This document shows positions 10,831-22,176 of a DNA stretch of 64,000 nucleotides, piece after piece. The DNA lies in assembly GCF_000149955.1 (NCBI RefSeq), contig NC_030991.1:2292340-2356339 (forward strand). Reading direction: 5' to 3'. A program made the position numbers and the translations under genes. Position 1 is the first letter of the stretch. Every line of letters starts with the position of its first letter. Source of the DNA: Fusarium oxysporum f. sp. lycopersici 4287. Lineage: Eukaryota; Ascomycota; Sordariomycetes; Hypocreales; Nectriaceae. A model generated the notes under the pieces. The model ran no database searches. It was not told the DNA's origin and saw only the letters and a program-made list of their open reading frames with translations.

Positions 10831-11397
10831 ATGGCTCTTTTCCCTCGCAGCCTTTATAATCCTGATTCCCCCTTTCACCCAATCTTCCGACTTCTCGAGG
10901 ATTACGACACATACTCCCGACGAGATCAGAATACTCATAACACTGGAATGACCCACTGGCAGCCCAGGTTTGATATCTGCGAGACGCCTCGGGCTTACGA
11001 ACTCCATGGGGAACTTCCTGGTATGAACAAGAAGGAGGTGCACCTCGAGTTTACTGAGCCGCAAACACTGGTCATCTGTGGAAAGTCCGAGCGAACCTAT
11101 ACCTCAGGGAACCCTCCTGCAGGTTTTGTCGAAGGCTCATCTGCGCATGGAGCTGTCAAAGGCGATGGCGATGAACACAACAAATCGCAGCCCCAACAGC
11201 CAGCAAAGGGCGACAAACATGACGAAAAGACGAAGTATTGGCTTGCTGAGCGCAGCGTTGGCGAGTTCTCCCGCACCTTCACCTTCCCATCTCATGTAGA
11301 TCAGGATGGTGTCAGTGCCAAGTTTCAAGACGGGATCCTGAGTATCATTGTCCCGAAGGTCAAGAAACATGAGTCCCGCCGCATCCATATTGATTGA
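10831..11397 (+). CDS. small heat shock protein, Hsp20/alpha-crystallin (Hsp30-like), 188 aa
   Basis: ATP-independent cytosolic holdase chaperone that binds unfolding proteins. An N-terminal PRSLYNPDSPFHPIFRLLED region, usual in fungal Hsp30 proteins, precedes the alpha-crystallin domain (about residues 50-185). The domain begins at PRFDICETPRAYELHGELPG and ends with DGILSIIVPK, the conserved beta9 I-x-I/V region. A hydrophilic Gly/Lys/Asp insertion (about residues 95-135) splits the domain, as in other fungal members. The ATG at 10831 is chosen because it starts the family-type N-terminus; the open frame continues upstream to 10666 but that part lacks similarity. A TATA box lies near 10670. 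No convincing array of nGAAn heat-shock elements was seen. Confidence 0.9.
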   Translation: MALFPRSLYNPDSPFHPIFRLLEDYDTYSRRDQNTHNTGMTHWQPRFDICETPRAYELHGELPGMNKKEVHLEFTEPQTLVICGKSERTYTSGNPPAGFVEGSSAHGAVKGDGDEHNKSQPQQPAKGDKHDEKTKYWLAERSVGEFSRTFTFPSHVDQDGVSAKFQDGILSIIVPKVKKHESRRIHID

Positions 11398-12282
11398 ACC
11401 GAACCGCGAGGCCAGCAAATACGGCGCCGTGGTTGAGATTTCACTGATCGTAACTTGTCTTATCATTCTCATTTTCCTTGGAGGCTGCTTTTGGATATGT
11501 ATAATATAATTCGGTCCCTATCTTCTCTTATTTATTAAAAATACACGCTCTTAGCAGCTTTCATAGTAAGATCTACAAGATAGTCCTGTTCAAAACAGCC
11601 ACAAGTCCTCTCAAGTACACCTTATGTGACCCTTCGCCTAATAAATACTTTTACAATCCTAGTAGTGTTATGGTGCTCTTGCCAGATGATGTTGTGGTTG
11701 CAGAATTGTAAGGAAGTTGTGAAATGCTTGGTAAAGTTAGCAGGGATGCAGAACATAGTTTGGCATAATAGTGTTCTCTGGAGAATCTAAGAGAATGTTT
11801 TGGCCGCTGAGCTCTTTAGTTATCTCTTAGCTTGGATGATCTAATCTTACCTCTTGCGTACTGTTCACCGTAGGGGTATCCCGCAAAGGTTTTCTTTTTT
11901 TTTTTTTTTTTTTCCCGAGCTGGCATAGATTCTGTTCATATCGCGAACTAGCTCCGAAACAACCTCATCCTTCCCCGACTGCCGACGACAGCGTCTGGCC
12001 ATATTCCTGATGCGCCTTCCGTGCTATTGAATCCTTATCTGATCGGACGTAACCTTCGCTTCGTGAGCAGATATTGATTCCATACGTGTCTGAAACGTCG
12101 TAATGATAAATAGCAGAAGTCATATTACACGGTCGCATATGTCGGGGCATGATACCGCCCTGAGAACCTTCCTTGTCTGCGGGCAAAGAACCCCCACTAG
12201 CGCTTATAGATAACAGGATTGGTTTGCAGGGAATCAGGTGATATATGCTGTCTATTGGCTATATCTAGAAGCTATGAATATG
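11398..12282. other. intergenic region between convergent Hsp20 and SomA-like genes
   Basis: 3' flanks of two convergent genes. It contains a T-homopolymer at about 11889-11913 and no recognisable gene. A 73-codon minus frame at 11965-12186 has no similarity that I can name. Confidence 0.5.
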
Positions 12283-14215
12283 TCAACTTTGGTCAATGTT
12301 ATCGGCATCTATGTTAGACGCAAAATGGTTGAGGTGAAAGCCTCCTACATCTTCAACGCTACTTTCTAGGAAAGCACCCAAGTCAAATCCACCAAAATCA
12401 TCCTCAAACGTAGGAAAACTCGCAAGGTCCTACGTCTATATTAGCAATCACCTCACCAGTCCCTAAAGAGAGAGAACGGGATTTACAGTCATATTACAAT
12501 TTTCCATATTTAATGTCGCGCTCTGAACCAAGTCAACAGGTGGTTTAGCTGCCATAGAAGCAGGCGTAAGTGGCAGAGCTACTGTTGGCTGTCCCGTAGG
12601 CACGGCCTGCGAAAGACTAGAAATCTGGACATCCTTCCTTATACCGACGGGGTTGATATGAGGCACTGAGCTCGGAGCAGCATTCGCAGGGCGTGTCGCT
12701 GTGGAGCCGACGTTCAATTTCGGAATCTTACAAGACACCATCTACGGGACGTTAGCAATGGAGAAGCAACTCTGTCTCATGCACGAGGCCCATTACCTCA
12801 TCTTTGACGTTCGTGGTCCTCTTCTTGGGAATAGTCCCTTTGGGAAAGGGGATTTTCTCGCGAGTGGCTTTGCTAAGCTGTGGAGTTGGCAAGGCAGGCT
12901 TGCTCGTCTGTGACAGTGAGGAAATGGTGCTTCTTGGCTTGGCACTGTCGTTAGAATCTGCCGGCTGGACTGGCGGGAGTCGAGACCGTTCTTGCAGTGT
13001 ACCCTGGACCCCATGCTGGGACGTCTCGGGAATCTGGTTTTCATTGGATTCGTTCTGCCACTGCACCGACCAATTGTCATATGTTTTCCCTTCCTGTTGA
13101 AATAGTGTTTGTTTCGCTGCCATTGATGGCGGGGCCGTTTGGCTATTGGACTGTTGAAAAGTACGTAAATTAGAGGCTTGTGTCCAGTCATGCATGTGCA
13201 CTACACCCACATTGCCGCCTAGGCCGCCTACTTTTGCTTTCGGGAAATCAAGTACTATACTGTAGGTAAGCTATTGGGCAAAGAGATTAAGGGAGTAAAG
13301 ATAACGGCGAGATCCGAAAAAGTAGATGGGAAAACACACTGATGTTGTTCATTGGTTGAGTGCCAAGTTTCACCTGCTTGGTATCAGGCAATGCGCCTGG
13401 CCTTGATGCTTGTAGAGCGGGCCGTTGAAAAAGCTTTGAATTTTGTATTGTCTCTTGACCAGGTGTTCCATAATTTCGATACAGACTGCTTCTGCCTCGT
13501 CCCGCTATAATCTCATTCTCGTTTTGCTGCTCCATCGAAGTCAGTTGCACGTGGGATTTCTGCAAGGCTGCATTTCTACTACCACAAGCTCGGACACCTG
13601 AGATTGCGGGAGTCATGCTACCTACGCCCATTTCGCCAGAGTTATAGAAGGCGTTATGGGTGGCAATGCCCGGAGCCTGCAGTAGTAGTAAGGAGCTTTG
13701 TGTCTGCGGCCAGCTAACATTCCGCTTTGGCCAGTTTTGTTGCTATGTATCATGTTAACTATGCTAGGAGGGAAAGCGTGTTTTATATGCGATACCTGTA
13801 CATGACAGGCATATTGACATGCTTCAATCCTTACATTCTCATTCTTTTGAGCGTTGAACATGGCCCAGAAGAGGCAAAACCATTCATAGAGAAAACAGCT
13901 GTCCGGCGATAGAGTGGGAACGTTGGGAGCTGGAAGAAGATTTGAGTGTGTGGAGTCGAAGCTGTTGTCAATGGTCTTATTACAGGGGGCATTCTTCAAC
14001 CGCAAGCCTTTGTCGTTGCGATCACTGCCAGGGCTGTGCCTCTGAACCTTGACGTCGGAATCGGCCTTGAGAATGGATTGAGCACATTGAAACATGCTAT
14101 TGTGAAGGAAATACTCGTAAATGTATGTATTGAGTTGTGTCCGTTTGTTGTAGTTTTCCTGTAAATGTCTCGAGGCATCATGCAGATGGCCGGTCTTGGC
14201 CTTCATGTTGGCCAT
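12283..14215 (-). CDS. SomA/Flo8-type LisH transcriptional regulator, five exons, about 547 aa
   Basis: Coding segments 13835-14215, 13340-13742, 12797-13254, 12487-12741 and 12283-12429 join in frame (1644 nt) across four introns of 92, 85, 55 and 57 nt with GT..AG ends. Two carry clear branch sites (TGCTAAC, TGCTAATA). Exon 1 has a LisH-like motif (LNTYIYEYFLHNSMFQCA) and the Flo8/SomA signature SCFLYEWFCLFWAMFNAQ. Exon 2 has the second family signature ALQKSHVQLTSMEQQNE. The C-terminus ends in an acidic FDLGAFLESS-type segment, as in SomA. The family controls adhesion, hyphal development and conidiation downstream of PKA. This protein is shorter and more diverged than typical SomA (about 700-800 aa), so I infer a paralogue and not the main copy. 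Confidence 0.75.
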
Positions 14216-16721
14216 ATTGATGCTGTTCGTGGCCCGGGCTCTTGGAGAATGTCTCCAGCGGGACTCAAACTCACGAATGGGTTGACTAGACAGTGCAAGA
14301 CTGACCAGTTCGAAACCAAAAGTGTAGAGTTTGAATTAGGAGCCGTGGTGATAATAACAGGTGCCAGCTGTGTATATATACAACCTTTTCAGCTCAACGG
14401 GCCTTGCTGTTTCTAAAAGCGAAATTGAGAGCAATGCCACATGCCTGAACAAGAGCAGTGGGTCCTGACGGGGAAAGGGATAAACTTTTCGGATCAGATC
14501 ATACCCCGTCAAATGATTTGTGGGACGTAACCACTACATATATCTAGGTTAACAAGGGTATATGTCTGCCAAGAGTGGTTAGTTCAATTGTTTTGAGAAT
14601 GTAGAATCACGATCTAATGTCAACAGAGTAAATTTATCCTGCATTTACCGCTCTAGAATGTACGTTAGTCGGATAGATCGCCCATGCAGTGGATCTAATG
14701 GCGGCCGTTCTTGAGCCAAGCTGTCGCAGGGTAGGCATGATCCCACGGCCTCGGGAAACAACTGCATTAGTAATCTAGCTGTATGCTTTAAGTAACGCTG
14801 CGGAATGGAATACCCAGCACAAACAAAAGAACAACCAATCGACATATTCACTTTTACCCTTTAAACACGCCTGGTGCGACACAAGCTTTTAAACTAGTCA
14901 GAAAAGGGCATGGTGTCTCAACTTTTTTAGTCAATGCTAATAGGTTCTTTTTGAAGGATCTTGTTGTTCGCACTCCTTGGAGTAATGGTAAGCCTCAAGC
15001 CCCACCATTTGCAACGAAGTACCCCGGGTACCCTACCATGAAGATATGCCCATCATAAGCGGGGGCACAAGTGGCGTTGTGATATGACCCTGCCAGTCAC
15101 CTCGGGGAAGTGCGAATCCGAAGTCACCGAATCAATGTCGGGTCACTAATTCGAGTTTCTGGTAAAATCATGGAGCGAAGAGCATCGAAGCGTTCGTCCC
15201 TGATAAATGTGTGAGACAGCAGTACAAATTTCGGGCTTAGATGCCATTTCGGTGTAGATGTGCTGACGAATTTTTTCTCCAAGCCTGTCGTTGCAGCTAT
15301 CAAAGGATTTTCAAAGTGAGAGGTGAAAACATGTAAGTGGTCGGGCAATGGCTTCGAATTGGAAAAATGATTTCACAGCATTGTCCTACTACCACATGAT
15401 ACCTAGTCAAATACAAATACAAAATTAAACCGATGTCAAACCATACGACAGCTGATCCTGTTTTTTTTTTTTTTTTTTTTTTTTTAATGTTTTACTGATG
15501 CATGTCGTTTTGCTCTACGGACGACGACCGGGGTTTATGGCATGAGCGTTGTAGAGATTCACCTGTATCGTTAATGGTGTACGGGACAAGCTGAGTGTCA
15601 GCGACAACTGACCATGGTAGCTAAAAACTGGACTGGAGTCAAGATCCAGTTAATCACTAGCAAGAACCAACGATTGCCTACCTGATAGGTAGTATTTAAC
15701 GAATATAGGTCTCGGCCTCGGTACAGAGTACATGGAATTATTATGGCCTCGTTGGTGGCTACGGTGCGTTGATTTTCATACCTGTGCAAGGCAATCGGAC
15801 ATAAACAAGTCCCCCTCACACCTTACCTTACATTAGATAAAAACCTAGATCCTAATAGCTCGATGAAAATGGATGGCTAGACATTGGGCGACATGGTGGC
15901 CAAGACATTTGATTTAGAAATCAACGTGGTGTACATATCAATTCGTAGTGTGCAGCGACCGCCAATCAGCAACCTGTCCATTCATTCGTTCATCAGATCA
16001 TGCGGCTGGGATGACATTTCCTCCAGTAACTTCCCACGGCATTCGAACTGGTGGTCAGATATCGACAGACAAAATATCATGTCATTTCTTAGTTACCATC
16101 CTTTGAATTCATGGTCCTTCATAGGTTTGCGATGAGTCGAGATAAATTAACGCGATTTCAAACTTTGATGCAGATTCAATGATCTGACATAAAGGCAATA
16201 ATATATAACATGATTCTAGGTTTAATGGATGGCGACCCTCCATCTCTTTACCCTTTGACGTTACTACACTCGGAAACAGCCACGCATCCGCCAACATTTC
16301 ACGGTCATCTCCAGAGGCAATTTTTCAATCTTGAAGGTTCTCTCTACATGACATGTGGGTACTAGGGTGACATATTATAAAACACCTAAGCAATGTACGA
16401 ACGAATTAGTTATATTGGTTACAAGGTAGCGGAATTCGGGCATGATTGTCCAAGTTAGCGATAAGATCAGGTAATTACGATGATGCCTAATCGAAAGACT
16501 CGCCCCGTGGAACTAAGAGGTTATCAGGTTACTCTGTCACTTCTCAAGTATTGCGGGTCTGCACTCAGTTCCAAATCCAAGCCTCTAACGGTCCCCCAGA
16601 GGTCTTCATGAAGGTGTGGCCATTAAAGCTCTAAAATTTGATGGCAGGAAGGTTTTAATCCACAGTCAACCAAAAGATTCCTAATTACATAAAGTGATAT
16701 CGTAAATAAATAGTCAGTGAT
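14216..16721. other. 2.5-kb region without recognised genes
   Basis: Contains the presumed promoter of the SomA-like gene, short cryptic frames and a T-homopolymer near 15462-15485. Frames at 14645-14851 and 15124-15348 (minus) have no visible domains. No inverted repeats were seen. Confidence 0.5.
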
Positions 16722-19626
16722 TTAATTATTGTATATGACGTGATTGTAGGTCGAGAAATGATTGACTGAAAACGTCCAGGTTCCGTCCTCCTCGTTGTAA
16801 CTCTCAAACCTCGTTCCCTCAACGCTTTTCAGGCGCTCAATATGGCTCGCAACTTGACGCTTCACCTCTTCCTCCGACAGATTTTTTCCTTTTGTCTTCT
16901 TTCGAGGCCACGAATTTTCCAAGGAAATTGAAGCAGGAACATTGAAGCCCTCACCAGGAGGGGGCTTGAGTCCAAAGGAGTCGGGATAGACCGTTGCTGA
17001 TCGACTTTCAAGAATGACAAGACCACCGAGCAAACTCTCAAGATCAATGCCCGTAAAGTCAACTGGATTTTTGAAGCGAATGACACCAACGTTCTCCCGG
17101 CCAATGGTCAAGTCCGTCACCCTTTTGCGCTGATCTTTGTCCATAGCCAGAATGTCTTCCTTTGAAGGTCGTATCCAGTACTCCCCGGCGGGAATCGGCC
17201 GCTGTAATTTCATCGGTTTGTTTTGTTCCACATCCGCTTCGTGATCGGATATTACCAGAGTGTTACCTGGGCTGGGTGGACTACTAGTATGTTCGCTGGT
17301 TTCAGTTGTAGTGCCTGGCGTTTGGCTCTTTGCCCCTCCTTCCCTACCGGGGTCGGCAATGCCAGTTAATGCCGTCGTGATACTCTCTTTTTGACCCCTG
17401 CGGTTAGAAGAACTCATTAATAGATCTCGACCTCGGTCTTGATCAATTTCGAGTGTCTTTAGCTGCTTAGAGATCTGTGAGAGGGATTTCTCGACTATGT
17501 TCAAGCCCTTTCTATGCCCGCCGGTTGATATTGTGTCTTCGCTGGTGCGACGTTGGTCAGAGCCGCCTCTAGACGGGCTCCTGATCAGTTCATGGCCTAG
17601 GTGTGGGGGGTGCATCCAGTCGGAGCTCAGAGGTCTTCTTTTGACTCGGTATGACGGGGGATACAACCCGTGACGAGAGCCGGACCTAGGAGAGCCTGGG
17701 GGGAAATGACGAGGTGCGAATCTAGGGCTTCTAAAAGAAAGTCCAGCTGGTACGGATTGGCTTCTTAGTTTACCCTTGCTTGCCCGCCGCACAGCCAGCG
17801 GGCCTTGGTCCTGCTGTTGCTGTTTCTCCTCTGTCGTCAAGAATAACCAAGGTGGTCCGTAGGCCGTAATTTCGTCAATTTTCGTGACCAACTGTGGTTG
17901 AATGGTTGCGCGAGTAGCATCTTGTAATGGTTGCTGAATGAGCCTTGTGTCACTAGAAGGCCTTCCAGGAACCTGGTAATAAGGGGTGCCAGTTTGACCA
18001 TACTGAGTCTGTTGACCAAATGATTGAGGAACTTGAACTCGACTAACTGGCATCTCTGTGCTAGGGAGTTGTGTTGCCAGCTGCCCAGCCTGAGTAGTTA
18101 CGTACCTCTCAGTAACCCAAGGTCTTTGACCTGTGCTTGAGGGCCCTGAAAGAGCGGATACTTGGGTAGCCGCCGAAGCAAATGGATTAGGAGCAGTGCT
18201 CAAATCTATCCTAAAGATAGACTCGGTAGCCGGCTGGCTACTGCTTGGCTTTTGTGTTTCAGCAAAGGACGTCGATCCTTGTGCTTGTTGTTGACCCTGG
18301 GCCNNNNNNNNNNNNNNNNNNNNNNNNNNNNNNNNNNNNNNNNNNNNNNNNNNNNNNNNNNNNNNNNNNNNNNNNNNNNNNNNNNNNNNNNNNNNNNNNN
18401 NNNAAACCGAATCCCGGGCTCCCGGAAACTCCGAAATCTCTTTGGCTGCTTGTTGGCCTTTGAAAACCGTCCGGCGGAGTCCCAAACACATCTGGACCCT
18501 GAGACTTTTGACCCCAGACGAAGGTTTCGCCGGCCTTAGTCTGTCCAAAGGGCGAAGTGGTGGTGGTAGCGGATCCAAAACCAGTTGCACCACTTGGTTT
18601 GGCTCCAAAACCAGTGCCAAACGCACTCTGTTGGGAGCCGATTCCAAATGTCTGAGGTGGATCAGAAGCACTTCTCTGCATTGATGTACCAAAATCGGTT
18701 CCAAAATTTGGGCCGCCGAACTCAAATGATAGACCGTACTGGTGACCGAGGGCGTAATCTGCAAGCCTCAGCTCTTCCTGGGAGAAGTTCTTGTATGGAC
18801 CTTGGAAGCAAAGATTTTGATAGGAACTCTTCTGCCTGTTGCCTAGCTCACTTTCAACAAATGGGGAGAATGGCTGCTTTGAAGTATCCGTGGCAGGGAT
18901 TCCCCAGGCCCAACCACCAAAAGACTGACTCGGAGCGCTGAAAACGGAAGTGGTTGGGGTCCTGAATCTTGTCCAAGCATTTGAGCCAAACTCGGCTGTA
19001 CTTGGGCTTATTCCTGTGCTGAAGCCCTTCTTCTTTGCGCTTGAACCGAAGAACCCGCCCCCAAACCCGGTCGGGTCGGAATGATTTGTGACATTACTTC
19101 TGCCAGGATCGCTGAGTGCAGTTAACCCTTGTGTGTTACTGTGATGCTCAAGCCAGCCAGTGCCGGTTGTTGTGGGCGGGAATGTGGGCGCCGAGCTGGA
19201 CAACCGGGGTCCAAGCGAACTGACGGGATCTGGAAAAGCTTGACTTAGTATGATAAACTCTGAGCGAGAAGGGTTATGTATTATAGTTTGCTGTTGTATT
19301 ATCTTTTTATTACTCAGGTAGACATCAGATAACTACAAATAACTAACAGTTGGCGCCAAAGGTATCTTACCTCCCGAAGCTCTATAGAATGATCCGCGTG
19401 TGGTAGCAAAAGGTCCAGTGGAAGATGGCGTGCCGGAACCAAAACCCCAACTAGTGGGATCTACGATAAGTCAATTGCTGAAAAAGGCAGTATTTCCGCT
19501 TTATGAGGGAAGCGCAAGCTCGCAGGATATCTTACGATTGGAGTTGTGAATGTTTGATCCGAATGCGTCAAAGCCGGTCGGTAGCTGTTGCCATTGCCCG
19601 AAAGGCTTCTTACCAAATTCAGACAT
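16722..19626 (-). CDS. Nup98-like FG nucleoporin with autoproteolytic domain, no Nup96 part
   Basis: Nuclear pore component: FG repeats form the permeability barrier and the C-terminal autopeptidase domain docks on the scaffold. Exons 19536-19626, 19371-19460 and 18404-19229 join in frame via introns 19461-19535 and 19230-19370. The frame changes across the 100-N gap (18304-18403), as expected for a gap of unknown size. It then continues 18303-16722. The N-terminal half holds scattered FG/GFG motifs (GTGFGAKPSGATGFGS). The last ~150 residues are the Nup98 autopeptidase (PAGEYWIRPSKEDI to WTFSVNHFSTY) with the HF-S cleavage site. The protein stops 9-10 residues after it. Fungal Nup145/Nup98-96 precursors continue for several hundred residues as Nup96, so this is a truncated paralogue or a Nup98-only form. 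Confidence 0.8.
18304..18403. other. assembly gap (100 N) inside the Nup98-like gene
   Basis: Exactly 100 N, the usual placeholder for unknown length. It lies in the FG-repeat region, where tandem repeats commonly break assemblies. Confidence 0.99.
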
Positions 19627-20440
19627 TGTGAAAAGTGAATTGCGTCATCGCCGCAGGGGGGCGGCTTCCAGAACTTATGTTTGAATCAGTTACGGATGGT
19701 TAGGAGCATGCTCCTATATCATCTGATCGCAATATGATCTGACGGTTGCAGATAAATGCAGAAGAAGCTGTTCGGAAATGCGGCCATGATCTGATGTTCG
19801 AATTAGGGTTGTGTCATCACCTCACATTTATAGTTTCGTGACCCGAGATTGGGCGTTGGTAAAAAGAAAAGTACCACTAAACAGACAACTAAAGGTGGTG
19901 CGGGGTAGGCGAGAAGACGACAGATTGTAAGCCCAACAGCACATGCCACGTCACTAGCAGATACACCTTGTGGCATGATTTATCTCTGTAAAGAATGTAT
20001 GCCTGGGGCCATATTAGACTATGATTGGGATAGGTTCACAACTACAAAACGGACTTTTATTAGCCTGGTCATTAGCCTACAAGGCATATCAGGCTAGTCT
20101 GGGGTCAAAAACAAGTATGATATGGGGTCGTAATCATACACAGAGACAGCTCCTTAGGTCCCTCCTACAAGAACAGGGTTAGTATCAAACCTATAGGTGT
20201 CGATCGATGTACATGTACGTTGTCACCCGAGGATTGACAAAAAGTCTCCTGCACCACTCTATAGGCATGTGCGTACTACCTAGAGAATCTTCGAGACTAG
20301 AATCTATGTATAAAACAGGGCTAATCCAATATTCTATTAACAGCAGCTATATAATCTTATTGACGCACCTACCCAGGCCAATGTACTGCCTTTAGCCCGA
20401 ATGTCAAGTGACTTGATCTTCGACAGTTGGAGTATAATAC
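19627..20440. other. upstream region of the Nup98-like gene, no other gene seen
   Basis: Contains short frames only. The presumed promoter of the minus-strand nucleoporin gene is at 19627-19900. Confidence 0.5.
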
Positions 20441-20442
20441 TA

Positions 20443-20634
20443 TCTCTTTGACTGCGCGAAGGCTCCCATTGGGTATCTTACAGGGATCTTAGCCAATTAC
20501 GATCAGTATCTCTCTACCCTCACCCAAATCAAGATACAGGACTAACACATTACCACCAAGCTAGCGACCGACTTAGATAGTGACCTAGTAGTGGAGACTG
20601 GTACCGTGTGGGAGCCTTCGCGCAGTCAAAGAGA
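20443..20634. mobile_element. MITE, 192 bp with perfect 26-bp inverted repeats and TA flanks
   Basis: Including the flanking TA dinucleotides, 20441-20468 is the exact inverted complement of 20609-20636 (28 of 28 bases; TATCTCTTTGACTGCGCGAA at the outer end). Removing TA target duplications leaves a 192-bp non-coding element with 26-bp perfect terminal repeats. This is the structure of a miniature inverted-repeat element mobilised by a Tc1/mariner/pogo-type transposase. The outer TATCTCTTTGA is shared with the element at 40416-40700. Confidence 0.85.
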
Positions 20635-20636
20635 TA

Positions 20637-22176
20637 CAAACCGTTACGCCACGGGGCACAATCGACACGGAATCGCTAATCCTGGGGACCAAGGTTCGTG
20701 AGGTCATGATGACTCGACATTGGTGAACCCCTACGCATTGTGCTTTTCATCTGTCTATTCAGACATGTGCAAGTTCGGATGACATGAAGTCTGATATGCA
20801 CAAGGGACAGGTATAATGTTGCCCCAGGTACCATGGAGTAATGCAGACCGAATGGAATGTATGCCCACACGGTAACCGACGGACGATATCACAATCCACC
20901 ATCGTTTCCAAGCATATAACGCTATATAATAAGAACAGTTAATTTGAGAATGAAACTGTCTATTGATTGGAATAGCTTACCAGATAATAAGCGCGTCTGG
21001 CCAGGCCGAATGTTCTCCTGGGCCTTCGATTTCCATTTCTGTCGTTACTTGCTTATATGTCTGCGGTGGAGCTATTGAGTCAAGCCGTTGCAAATCACCC
21101 TCTGAATTCTCTGAGCTCGCGAGCGGGTTATTACTAAGGACTCTGAATGCAATCCTTCCTTATCATTAGCTCTGGTACCATATGCTCTTATCTGTGGACT
21201 GGGGCACGGTGGAGTCGTACATGAAAAGAATATCCAAGATAAGAAAAACCATGATAATAATGATTATGGGAAGCCATTCGAGCGATTCTTCCATTGGATG
21301 CTTTGGGATTTGGTCATGTTGGCTCGGTGGTGAATTATTCAACGTCGTCATAATTGGTTGGCTATTTCATAATTAGATCTGATTTATGATTCCAAAATGT
21401 ACGAAGTGTGTAATAGCCGGATTTATATCATACTATTCAGCTTCGAGTCTATATTAGGCTAAAATGTTTTGAATTTTTAGTTGGCATTCCTACGCAATGA
21501 CTTTGGTCCGCCACTGGATTTGGCCTTTCTATGGTCTGATCTAGAAAGTTTATCTCGAAAGCCCCCGGAAGACTCCTCTTATTCCTGCATTTTTTTATTC
21601 TCCTTTCGAGGTAAATCGGGTCTCCAACCGCAACAGCATTACCCCATACACAACCATCCGCCAGTCGCTGTCGGAGGAGTTGTCACTGCAGAGCTAAAAA
21701 GTCGCTTAGGAATCGCCCTCCACTACTCACTCAAGCCATACGGCCAACACTTGCGATATTCACAGTGCTGATAGTGGTAGTCAGCGCTGCGACTCCACTA
21801 ATACAGCCACACACGAAACCATTAGCAAAACGATGATGCCAAAGCCCAGGCCACAAGTGTTACGACTCTCACGGTTACATCACGTGTACCCCACGAATCC
21901 ATCCAATCACACGCAACCAAGGAAACACCAAGACATGGACCGAAACCAAAACCTCTCGGTCCATCCTTGTCAGATCATTCGGTCCAATCCTATCCAACAC
22001 TTCGGTCCATCACCGGGACCTCATGTATATAGAACCATGTTACTCCACAACCATAGACCTTAGCTCACCAGGTATCAATAAAACTTCTTAACAACAATAA
22101 GCCTAACACGCATTACTTGTCTATCAAGAGACGTGACAGTTCGCTATGGCTCAGTTTACGCCCTATAAACCGACTA
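20637..22176. other. region without recognised genes
   Basis: Short frames only on both strands. The part from 21780 to 22130 is rich in CA/CC and has the look of diverged repeat sequence. No domain recognised. Confidence 0.45.

Noticed and set aside
14240..14275. tRNA-like T-arm sequence (TTTGAGTCCCGC) upstream of the SomA-like gene
   Set aside because: The arm does not pair properly and no matching acceptor, D or anticodon arms were found.
18442..18941. Plus-strand frames opposite the Nup98-like gene
   Set aside because: They are antisense shadows of the FG-repeat coding sequence and have no domains of their own.
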